From Nageia nagi (lineage: Eukaryota > Pinophyta), in NCBI GenBank assembly GCA_050084985.1, contig JBITNC010000002.1, positions 38,068,001-38,132,000 on the forward strand: a stretch of DNA of 64,000 nucleotides, in the 5' to 3' direction. Position numbers and translations under genes: made by a program. Shown here in pieces: positions 27,901 through 39,900 of this stretch; position 1 is the stretch's first letter; every line of letters begins with the position of its first letter. The notes below the pieces were generated by a model. The model saw only the letters and a list, made by a program, of their open reading frames with translations. It ran no database searches and had not been told where the DNA came from.

Positions 27901-30900
27901 AAGGTCTTAAATTCTATTCAATTCCCCAAGCTTGTTGGAAACCTAATCCTTAGGGATTAAGGTTAATTATAAATATTAGTTAGATTTAGGTTTGTTAGTG
28001 TGGAAGTATTTTCTATTTAGTATCTTCATATTTGTAAGTGTAACAAATTCTACATGTCATTAGGAAGTCCAAGTGTAGGAATTTTTAGGGTTTCTTGAAG
28101 GAGTTACGCATCCTTCTCTTTCAGGTTTATCAATTTGGAATGTAAAATTGGCTTTTGAAGTTAATACTCCTTATACTGGGCCTTACAGTAGTATCAAAAC
28201 TTTGGTTCTTCTTTCTTGCAAATCCGTGATCTCCTTTGCCCATTTCATCCTCCAGTTTTTCTTCTTCATTTTTTTTTCTGTAAACCTTTGTCAAAATGCA
28301 TTTTTAAGCTCATTTTTGGATACCCATTTTCCTACTGCTCATTTTGGTATATTGGACGACCTGTTTTGGAGCCCATTTATGGAATTTATGCAAGATTGAA
28401 GATATGATTTGTTTTGAGGTTTTGAGGATTGCGTTTTTTGTGTTCTTGCTATGCGTGGTTTGTTTGCGTGGAGGTTGCCCGCCTACTGTAGTCGTACATT
28501 CCTTGCGCTTTTGTGGAGTTCCCTTTTTGGTTTGGGTATATTGAATATTCCAAATTCTTTACCTACATTTTGGAGGAATGTTGTAGACGTTGGAGACCAA
28601 ACCAAACTTGCCACTTGATGTGTCCGTGCTTCGTGGAGATCCCCGTTTTGCCTATCTCTTCTATCGTCGATCAGACTCTGTCATGACCCTATTCACATGC
28701 CAACATGGACCCCACGCATGCTTTCCAGACCAGTGTATGGAGTGTGGCCAATCAACTTTACTCCTTTCCATTTCAATGGTATTGGATTTTTGGAGGAATA
28801 TTATTGAGACTCTATATTGTGGAGGATATTACATTAACTTACATATGTCGAAATTTTTTGGAAACTTCATATTTTCATTGTAGGGCAATTTTGTTGGTGG
28901 ATTTTAATGTTAAAAACATGTTATGGTTTCTTTGATGCTCTTTGGAGGTAAAACAATATATTTATTGTGCTTATTTGGTTGAGTTGAGTGGTTCCTTGTT
29001 GGAGATGTTCTTTATCTTGTTAGAAAGGTGATGTAAATGGACATTTTTGTGATAGTCATCCTTGAAGATGAAGATGGTGTTCTCCATTATTTTCTTGAAG
29101 GTATTCTTACATACAATTTTGAAGATTTTTGAAGATTTGGTATCATATTTTAGCCATTTTTTAAGATGGTTATGTTACTCTTACTTCACATTTTCTACTA
29201 GTTCCTTTTTTGCTTGCCTTGTGATTCAAAGGTGAAGATAGTTTGGGTTGTTTGATTGGCTAGTGTTCTAATAGCAATGCCATCTTAGCCCCAATACCTT
29301 TGTTTGTTGGTTAGGGTTCTGATAGCAATGTCAACCTAGCACTATCGAAGTGTAGAACATATTGAGGGGGGGTTTTCTTTGATGATGCCAAAATGATTGA
29401 GTTTTGTTGGAGCTAGTTTGTGGATGAAGAAATTATCACTACTAAGCACCTTTCTTCACATTTCTATTTGTGGAGAAATTTTTTTGTGGAGGTAACTTTT
29501 CTTCATGGCTCCTTTGGTTTGACATCTTTGATGAGCTTTGAAGCAAGTGTATGAGATAGATCATATGATGTGAATGTGGGACATCACATCTTATATGAGC
29601 ATGCTATGTGTGGGAGAGACTTAGTATGCGTTTCTATAGGCACATCTTTCTTGTATTCATGGTGGAGAATTTTATTCTTCACACGTTGTTTCTCTTCATT
29701 CGAAAGATATTTGTTGGTCATTGGTTAAAGTTCTTTATATGTGGAGCTTTCATCTTCATTGGAATGACCTATGTTGAAGAATGGTTTCTTGGAGGAGACT
29801 TGGTTGCACTTCATTATTCTTGAACTCATCTACTACTCTTCTTGTTTGGATGGAAACACTTTTGCCCATGCTCATGTGAAGAAGACTTTGTTGCGACATT
29901 TTCACCCCTTGGGATTAAGGGTGGGGGAACATTGGGCTTAATCCTTGAGGTGGATCTTTTGAGGAGATTGCTTATTTTTGTTGGTGAATAATGTTCTACA
30001 CACCTTGAGACACATTTTTATTTTAATTTCTTTCTTATTCCCTTTTGGATTAAAGGGGAGAATGTTGGAAACCTAATCCTTAGGGTGTAAGGTTAATTGT
30101 AAATATTAATTAGATTAAGGTGTGTTAGTGTGGAAGTATTTTATATTTAGTGTTTTCATATTTATAAGTGGAAGAAATTCCACATGTCATTACGAAGTCC
30201 AAGTGTTATTAGGAAGTTGAGTCATTATGAGTTTTTAGGGTTTCTTGAAAGAGTTATGTATTTTCCTCCTCTTTTTATGTTTATCAATTTGGAATGTAGA
30301 CTTGACTTTTGGAGTTAATACTACTTTTCGGATTTGCATCCTTATATTGGGCCTTACAAAGCCCACATGGGTAGTATAGTACAAGGAAACCACAAATAGG
30401 TGGTGAGACTTGAACATAGGCCTTCACAATAGAAATTAACCTTTTTTAACAATCCACCTACCATAGGCAGGATGAAAAATCTAAAATTCTATATTTCTTT
30501 TGATCCCAAGTTTTTGCTGAATTTTTCCTAAGTGTGACTTTTTCCCAACTTGAAGGCTTGTCGAGTAATTGATGATTCTGAGTTGGATTACCAGTTTTTG
30601 TGTCTTATAAGTGGTCCTTTTGCAACTAGCAAAGGCATGTTATAAGCTCTTTTTAGTGGTTTGTAACTATACATTTCTACGCACACATCTGTAGTGCATA
30701 CCAATTTATGATTTTACATCTTATCATCAATCCATTATTTGTGGTTATTATTTTCAATGTATACTTTCAAATATGTGAAGGTTAATCATGATGTGTGTTT
30801 AATAGCTGAAAGAGATTAGAGGGTTAGCCTTAGCAAACTTCTATGTTACAAGAACAATTCGTAATATAGCTGAAATTACTATAAATAATGGATGTTGAAA

Positions 30901-33900
30901 GAGTTCACTTATTTTTCCTTACTCTTTCAGGGCAGAGGAGGTTGGCTTTGTAGTGCCTACTGGTGCGCAGGAGCAGGCATTACCAGTTGTCTTGTCTGGA
31001 TTGGACTGTATTATACATGCTCAGGTGGTTATTACTTTTAAAATAGACTAAATTCTATCCTTTTAATGTCTCTTGCTTTGTTTGCATATGCATCTATATG
31101 AAGCATAAAATGAATGTGTAGGTCAGATTGTAATAGACTTAGAGATTATAAAATACTTTTTCTTTCATACAAAAAAAATGTGACAGTAGGCTGTAGTCAT
31201 TGCAGCACATAAAGAGAGATCAGCTATTCTTTTTTTAATCTCTTATTCCACATATAAAAATGACAGTTGTGGAAAAGTTGAATTTCTCCTTAAATAAAAT
31301 GCGTTTATACTAATTAAATGGTTGATCAGTTAGGAAACTTCACCTTTAAGACTATTGCAAAGTTGTCAGAATCGGAATCAGCGAAAAAATCATTAAATAA
31401 GAAAAACCAAGGAATTTTCCCAATTTGACATTGAAACAAATCATTTTTAGCTATCTCTTAACATTGCATATCAAATAAGACAACATTCCATATCAAATAA
31501 CATGTAACACAAGTGAAAACATAGTGTAATATTGGAAATTGTAGAGTTTTTAGTTTTTTATTACATAATGAATGTCCAAGGATCAAAGGACATCAAAGAT
31601 TTCCAATTTGACAAAACAAAATTTGAACCAAAACATTTATCTAGATGCTAGTTTCTATATTGTCTTTGTTTTCGTTATCTCTCTTTTTGCTCTAGCCTTG
31701 GTTCTTCTTCTACTTCTTAGCTCCTCAGCTCTTGGTTTGAAGAAAAAGTGAAAAATGAGTGATTTTTGTTGTTTTTAACCTCTCAGCTTCTGCCTGTCAC
31801 AAATTGGGGATTTTCCCATCGGGAATTGCAATTTAATCACTGTTTTTTGTAGAATTGGAATCATGATTTTCTCCAAAAAATCACCAGATCAGCAAAAATA
31901 AAAAATTGGAATCGGTTCCAAAAAATCATTTACCCTGGCAATCCCAATTCCAATATAATTTTGGCGATTAATTGCTTTCTTCTAACTATGGACTATTGTA
32001 CTTCAAATTCAAAATAACATCTTCAACAAAAAGTTTCTTTTTAATAAGCTTGTCCAAATAAGATTCAATCATATGGAAGGAGTTTTTACTTTCCGGGATG
32101 TAGCCAACCATATTGCAGTGCTTTAGCGTTGCAACTTTTTAGTTTGTATTTGGCATCTAAGTTTCTGGTAGACAACTGGTTTGCTTTCTAACTGATAACT
32201 TTCTTGCTGTCTGTTGGTGAATTTATTTTTTATGTATTAGTCAGGGTTCAGTATGACCACAAGCAAATGTATCAATAAGCTAGTTTGACTAAGTGTATTG
32301 GTAAGTTGTAATTACCAAATAGTTAGGGCCACTTCAAGTCCACATAGTGGTCAAACATCATTACATATGTGAACTGTTCGGTAAAAAAAATTGATTTGAA
32401 GTTTTGCAAGAGACATGATTAGTTGGTAGATATTTTGATGAAGTTAGTTGAGAAGAAACACTTAATCATTATTAGAGAGAGGTTGCTGATTCTCCTTTTC
32501 TGCATCAAGAGGAACTACATTGGGAAATGATGTAAAAAGCTTGCTGGAGCTAGTCTGATGGAACATGTCTTGAGGAAATGGGCATTCTGGTTTGGCAACA
32601 ATCATGGTTTGTATGCTCCTAGCAAGTCTGTCTGTCTTAGGACCCCTGGGGAAATTGCCTAGCATAAAAAGAAGAGAAGTTGGAAGCCTATAATGTAAAT
32701 ACATATTTTGTTTGTACTGCTTAGGAGATTCATTCTAGGGATGGATGATGAATTTGTACGTGGATGGCTATAATGTAAATACCTACTACCTAGTTATGTC
32801 GGGAAGTGTTTAATTTTGATGTATGTGCATTGGTAATAGATGGAATCACAGAGGCCATGCATTGACAATTTAGTAGTGTGTTTCTATCACACCTGCAACA
32901 ACTTGGTATATAAAGTCCAAGACAGCTCATGAATCTGTATCAATATCTTTTATAATATGTAGGTTTCGGTGGTCTTATATTTTGTTCTTGATTTCTTTCA
33001 TTTGCATTTTGCTGTGTTAATCTTTGCATACATCTTTCACATTTTCAAAATATTGTGTGCATTGTAATTGCAAATAGTTAGAGTCATGAGCGACGTTCAC
33101 TTTGTAATTTGCAATCTATATTTCTAGCTTTGTTGCTTTGTTGAATACACTTTGTCCCATGTAATATGTTATGAATTGTCTTTTGTGTCAAAATATTTAC
33201 CATTTGGAATATATGTCTGTCTTCCAACATCATATCATTTTTGAGAGCCTAGCTATCATGCCTGTACGCATATGGGACCCACTTGCAAGGACAAGATAGC
33301 TTTTATTTTTACCTAAAATCAATTAGTTCAACTTTGTGCCATGATGGGTTTCAACTCTTTGGCCAAGCTTGTAGTAAATCCAATGTTTACCAATCCATCT
33401 AAACTTGAGGTATCCCACCATGCCATTGCATAAAAGAACATTGAAAATTTAACATAAAATATTCTCTTGAATCCCTTCTTTCTACCTTCGTTTTTCCCTT
33501 TGGATAGTTAATTAAGTTCTGTTTTTGTAATACCAAGACTCTCTGATATCTTTAATTTTGTTGTATTAAAAAATTGTTAATGAGTTTTCTTCGTATTTTA
33601 GACTCCAGGTGCCCAATTCATTAAATTCCATATCTTGGAATCATTTCTCTGTTTCATAATGTAGTTGAAGATGAGTCAAACTGATTTATGGAATGTAGGA
33701 GGTATTTGTTGTCCAAGTTTGGTTTACTTGTGTTTGTTCAAACAAAACATTATATGGTTCAAATTCAATCTGTAGTAAACCTGCTAGAAGTCTAGCACGA
33801 GGAGGATAAGGTAAGGTGTGTTACTCTTAACTTCATAACTTAGTCAATGACAAATTTGTTGATTTCTATTCCATCTGTCCCAAAATTAATCTCAATCCCA

Positions 33901-36900
33901 TGCTTTGCAACCATATAAATTACATACATTACAAAATAATTCAATTTTATTTTTTCATTTTCAATTCCAACATTCCATATTCTTGAAATATTTTGTAATC
34001 CATAAAATGGTTTCCAGCAGACGTTAATTATACTTGTATGAAAGGACTAGTTCTAAGTGCTAGGTGCTAAAGCGGTTGTGTTAAGTTGTTTCTTAGGTTT
34101 GTTGATCGTAATTTTATTTACAACAATATTTATCATCAAGCTAGAGTATCTTCAGAATTTGTGGACAACATTAATGTGCTTTTTTATTCTGCATGATTTT
34201 GTCATCTAGGAATTATAGCCATCAAGTATTTCCTAGGTTTTATGATCATGATTTTAGTTTCAATAGTATTTAGTAATAAGCTAGAGGATCTTCAGAATTT
34301 GTTAAGCAACTTTAATGTGCTTTCGTAATCTGCATGTTTTTATTATCTAGGAATTATTGTCATTAAGTGTTGAGTTGTTTCCAAGATTTAATGATTGTGA
34401 TTTTAGTTTCAATTTCAACTGTATTTATTATCAAGCTAGAGTATCTTCAGAATTTGTGAACAACTTTCACGTGCTTTTGTATTCTGCATGACTTTATCAT
34501 CTAGGAATTATTGCCATTAAGCCTTTTCCTTAGTTAGGAGATTGAAATGATTTTAAAAACATGAACTTTGATTTCAATGCAATATTAGGATTACCATGGC
34601 ACTAGTACATTTTGGGATTGCTTTTGTTGGGAATAGTGAACTTTCAAATGTGAATATTGCAAAAACAAATTACAACTCTTCTTAAAATTAATTTTGTTTT
34701 ATTGGAAAGCACTATTTGTGGGGAATTATCCTTGGAATCGAATTTTGTGTCTGGGGGGTTCTCTTCTGTCAAAGTCAACCGGGAGTCGCACCCGACCCCA
34801 TCCACACCAGCTGGTCTAACAACCATCGACTAGGCTAAGCATATCTGCATCATGTGAGGGAGGAGAGATTAGAACCTTGGGCCTCTCTTTTTCCACTTGA
34901 GAGTTTTTACTTACCCACTTCTCTCCAACTCCCCTAACATCTTAAATTTTGATATATAAGATCATTTCTGTGAAATAAAAGATTATTCTTAGTGTTTTTT
35001 TTACAAACTTCCTGTTTTTTATTAAGATATTTAAATTTAAAAATATTAAAAATGTTTTGCAATCTTTAGATTGATAATAAAATCATACATATTGGGCATG
35101 GCTGATTTGTTTTGTGATATTATCTTTTCATCTTAGAAGTAACCTCTATTTATGAGTGACAGTCTTCATAATCTTAAATCGAATAGGAAATAGTTCCAAC
35201 TGCTTCTTGGCAATGTTTCCTGTTAGTTTTCCATTCTTTTTCAATTTAGGCAACTGATAGCAACAGATGCCCAAACGTAGCTTGTACATTTGTAACACAT
35301 CCCATCCTAATCATAGTGGAAGTTTTTTATCTGTTGCAGAATGTTGATTCATTAAACTCTGTTATACATATATAAAATTAGAAAAGGAGAGTCCTCATGG
35401 TACAAAAGTGTGCCCTGTTTGCTAACTTCTCTTTCTTTCATGTGTTGTTCTGTGGACCAGAGGCTATTGATTAACTCATTTGTTATGTAATAACATTTAT
35501 AGCTTGCTTCTATTCATGTTCTCCCATTCAAGTTGTATCTAATTATTGTCTATGGATAGAGCTATGCTTAAAATTGAACTTTGGCATGGGTGATATTGCG
35601 TTGATGCTCAATGCACTTCTGTAGACTGGATCTGGAAAGACACTCGCTTACTTGCTAGCAATTTTTGCTTCTATCAATGCACAACAAACAAATGTGCAGG
35701 CACTTATCATCATACCCACAAGGGAGCTGGGTATGCAGGTTAGATGGCTAACTTGGTTGACATAGATTCTCCATCTAATTAATTAAGCAGTTGATTTTTG
35801 AAGCGCTTTAGTTTATTGTTTGATCTCTTTTAGACAACTGCAATCTCTTTGTAGGTTACAAAAGTGGCCCGTATACTTGCAGCAAGCTTTCCCAAGAACA
35901 TTGGATCAGAAAGCAAGGGCTCTGTAAATGTCATGGCTTTGTTAGATGGTGGAACATTGAAAAGGCAAAAGTCTTGGCTAAAGGTTTGAACTGTTGCTTA
36001 GTATGCTTCTGTATGGCCATTTTTACATATCAGTCCTAAACAATTTTTTACTTTGGTGACTTCTATAGAAATGAAGATAATGAATGGCTGAAGTTGTAGG
36101 GAAGTGACCATGTATCCGAATATTGCCCTAAATTAGGAAATCTTTTATTATTCATTGGTAAATCATCATCACTATCTTATGAAGCTGGATAACATACAGA
36201 AGTAGCTGTCTTTAGTTTTAGCATATATTGAATGTTCTGGTGTTTGCCTCCAAATCATAAAAGCCTTTAACAATGGACTCCTTTGTGAAGAACATATGTG
36301 TTGTTCTATTCTTCTTTCCGCTTGGCCTGTCATACTGATTTTTCCAACTAATTATGATCAAGGAAAAACATAGTTCCAATAATTTTTTCCAACTTATGTA
36401 TTGTAATGATTTCAACTTGTTATTTGAACATAAGCTTTCTAAAGAATTTTTTTGGTTTTATTTCTATTTACGTTTCTGCTTGTTCTTAAGTTACAAACGA
36501 ATTGGAGGCTGTCACTATAGGAATCGTTCTCCAGAACACATTTGTTGACTATTTGTATAATGCAGGCAGAACCTCCACATATCATGGTTGCAACATTAGG
36601 TTGTTTATGTCAATTGCTTCAGAAGGAATTTTTAAAGCTGGATGCCGTCAAGGTTCTTGTTATTGACGAGGTACTTAACTTTTATGGTGATAAACTTCCT
36701 GTTTTGAACTGTTCTGTTTTTAAGCAGAATTGCAATTTGTCTTGCTTAGTAAGCCATCTCAAAATATCGGTGTCTATGTTAAATGACTTAGAAGGAAGAG
36801 TTGAAGCTATCTTGTTGGAGTTAACTGTGGAGTGGATTTAATACTCCCAGTTTATCAAGAAGCTTTTTCCATTTCCAAATGTTTTCTTATTTTATTTGTT

Positions 36901-39900
36901 ACTGATGAACTTACTCTTTTTATTCTAATAATAGACATCTTTCCTGGGGGTGGTCCTAGTATATGGCTTCCTTATTTGGGTTTCTTATTAAGTACTAAAT
37001 ATACAACTAGACGGTTATGTCCATGTCGTTTAGAACTTCAGATGAAATGTATATCAATTTACATTACATAGTGAGATTTTTGAGAGAAAACATGGCAGGT
37101 ATGCAACATACTTTAATAATTGAGTAGCAAAACATCATTTAGACGAATATACACTAAATAGCAAAGTTTTAAAGTTCTCTCCTCGCCACTAATCGGCTGG
37201 CTGGCTGAAAAGTTTAACTGGCGATTCAGCAAAAGTTAAAGCAAAAAAAAAAAGAAAAAAAACATTTGTGTTTAGAATTCCAATTTCAATTTTGCATTAC
37301 CAAAACATCCAAAAAACAAAATACTGCATTAGAAATCAGAATATAGTTTTTTTTTTTCATTTCATTGTGATATAGAATTTAGATCATATCAAAACAATTA
37401 CATAATGGCGCAGCCTTCATAAGTTATGTTATGTAATCACTATGCAGTATTAAGTGATGAACTATCAACTCTATAGTTCATAATTTCATACTGTTTAGTG
37501 AGTACATAATGTCAAAAAATCAAGAATTTTACATATATATGGCATGTGCTTTTCAGTTTTCAAAAAACAAAAATTCATATTGAAAATGCAAACACCTCAA
37601 GGATGTGCTCTTTTCTTCCTCCTCCCTTTGTCCCTTGTTGCTGCCCTTGTTCCATATGCCCTTGATGTTGTAGGTGCACTTGGTGAGTTTGGCTTGTCTT
37701 GACTTTCAATTTCAAATGCACTATCTTTTTCCACCTTCCTCTCTAGTCGTTCTAGACCATCCCCTTCAAGGATATCATTTTGCCAATCACCCATAGCATT
37801 GATCCATTCATTTGTTTGATCAATGTTATGCAAATCTATAGGATCTCCATCACTCCCCTCAATCCTTCTATTACGCAACCTTAAGTTGTAGTTCACAAAA
37901 ACCAATTTGTCCAACCTTTCTTTTATCAATCTATTACGCTTTCTTGTATGAATTCGCTTAAATAAACTCCAATTGCATTCACACCCACTAGTGTTGCAAG
38001 GTTGGCTTAAGATGTGTATGGCCAATTGTTGTAGAAGAGGGCATTTTGCACCAAATGACTCCCACCACACAGTTGCAATTTCAACAATTAAAAAAAAATC
38101 AGATTACATTCTATTCAATTTTAATTATTTAAATTCTAAAAAAAATTAATTTTTTCAAACATAAATAATTGAACTTAGAATTTTTGTTTTCCTTGATCCA
38201 ACGCATGCAATACTGGAGAAGAGGTAGTCATCTGCATTTTTATATGTGGTCAACTCTCTCTGTATTTGCATAACTTTATCCTCATCATTTGCAACCATCC
38301 TCTCAAGGCACATGTAGAGTCCACTCATAATTTCATCATCAGCTTCAAAGTTTGATTTTTCATCAAAATAAAATTTTGGATTTGGATAGGGTGCAACAGC
38401 ATGTATTGGTTTGTGGAGTTGATCATCCCACCGTTGATCAATCAAATCCCAAATAAACTGATATCTGGTTGAAACATTTTTGTAGTACTGCCTAATGCTT
38501 TCTTTGGCCTTGTCCATGGCCTCATACAAGTAGCCCATTGGTGATTTTTCCTCACCCTCAACAATTTTCAAAACTCTAACCAAGGGCTCGGATATCTACA
38601 AAACAACATTGAAGAAAAACATGAGTTTGGGAAAATATAAAAAAATTAATAAAAGAATGTACAAATTTCAAATTAGGTTTTTTTTTTGTGGAGTTGAATG
38701 CTAACCTGAATGATCTCAAATGCGGTTTTCCAGAAACCATCATCAAACACAATGCTTGCACACACGTCCTTCCACTCGTGTGCTCCACTCAAATTGGTTC
38801 CATTCATCTGAAATGAATATCCTCTTCACACCTGCCTTTTTGGAATAAAGGCTCTGAAGGTTGAGGAAGTTTGTTGCAAATCGTGTGATTCTTGGTCTCA
38901 CGATATCCCTTCCGTCGGTGTGTTCCCTCAGCAAAGCTAGCACCCAACTATGGTTGTAAATGAATTTGGTGAGCTTCTTAGCATTAGCAACACATTCAAT
39001 CACCCAGGATATTTTTCCAATATCCTCCAAAATCAGGTTAATACAATGGGTTGCACAAGGTGTCCAAAATAATGTAGGAAATCTCTCTTTGAAATCTCTC
39101 TCTACTGCAACTTATGCTACTGCATTATCGGTGATCACTTGGACCACATTTTCTGGCCCAACCTCCATGACCACCTACTCTAACAACTGAAAAAAAGTTC
39201 GTCTATTTTTTACTTTGTTAGAGGTGTCCACAAATCTCAAAAAAACTATGCCTCCTACTGATTGGACAAGAAAATTTATCAATGTTCTCCCCCTTTGATC
39301 CTCCCAACTGTCGGACAAAATTGTGCTGCCCTTCTTCTCCCATAACTTCTTTTGATCATCCACTATGACCTCCACATCTTTAACTGCATTGTTAAGAAGT
39401 GACCCCCTCAAATCGTGTGTAGTGGGGGGGTTATACCCAGCGCCAACAGCCATCATTGCATTCACCATGGTAGCAAAAAATGGTGAATCAACAACATTGA
39501 AAGGTATGTTGCAATAATAGAAGAAGTTTGCCACAACTTTAGTCACTTCCGCTTGCATCTCCTTGTTCCATCCAATGGCATGTAGTGTTGGCTGGCTACG
39601 AGGAACATTTCGAGGAACAAAGAATGATGCTAGTGGCTGTTGTGAAGAACCTTGTCGAGGTTCAGAATGACGAACTCTCGGCCCAACACTAGAAGCTGGT
39701 CCACCAGGAGTAGGAGGTTGGTTGGAGAATTCTTGAGCCTTAGCCTGTTTAATGGCGATCCTTTCTTCTTTCTTCTCAAAAAATGTCTCTAATGTAGTAT
39801 TCATTTGTTGCTTAACTTCAAGTGGCACTTTGGGGCAAATTTCAATATCCCTAGTGGGAATGCATGCCAAATGATATTTGACACTATTAATTCCAGTTTT

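Larger units (their letters stand above)
27934..30358 (+). mobile_element. Coding-poor LTR retrotransposon (2.4 kb, TRIM/LARD-like)
   Basis: Two direct repeats, 27934-28187 and 30063-30358, both start TGTTGGAAACCTAATCCTTA and end GGGCCTTACA. The 5' copy is followed at once by GTAGTATCAAAAC, close to an initiator-Met tRNA primer-binding site. The 3' copy is preceded by the purine tract AAAGGGGAGAA (30052-30062). Flanks AAGCT (27929-27933) and AAGCC (30359-30363) form a 5-bp duplication with one transition. The 1.9-kb interior has no gag or pol, so mobility needed proteins in trans. Confidence 0.9.
9995..30930 (+). other. Intron 1 of the helicase gene (20.9 kb)
   Basis: The phase-2 intron begins GTAAGC and ends CTTTCAG. 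The Arg codon split across it (AG + G) restores LILRR-AEEVGF, a continuous match to the helicase family. It carries at least ten separate transposon insertions (individual entries), in both orientations. Confidence 0.88.

Noticed and set aside
36542-36841. A separate 99-codon gene across exon 5
   Set aside because: Only 36566-36670 matches the helicase. The rest reads into the intron past a good GT donor.
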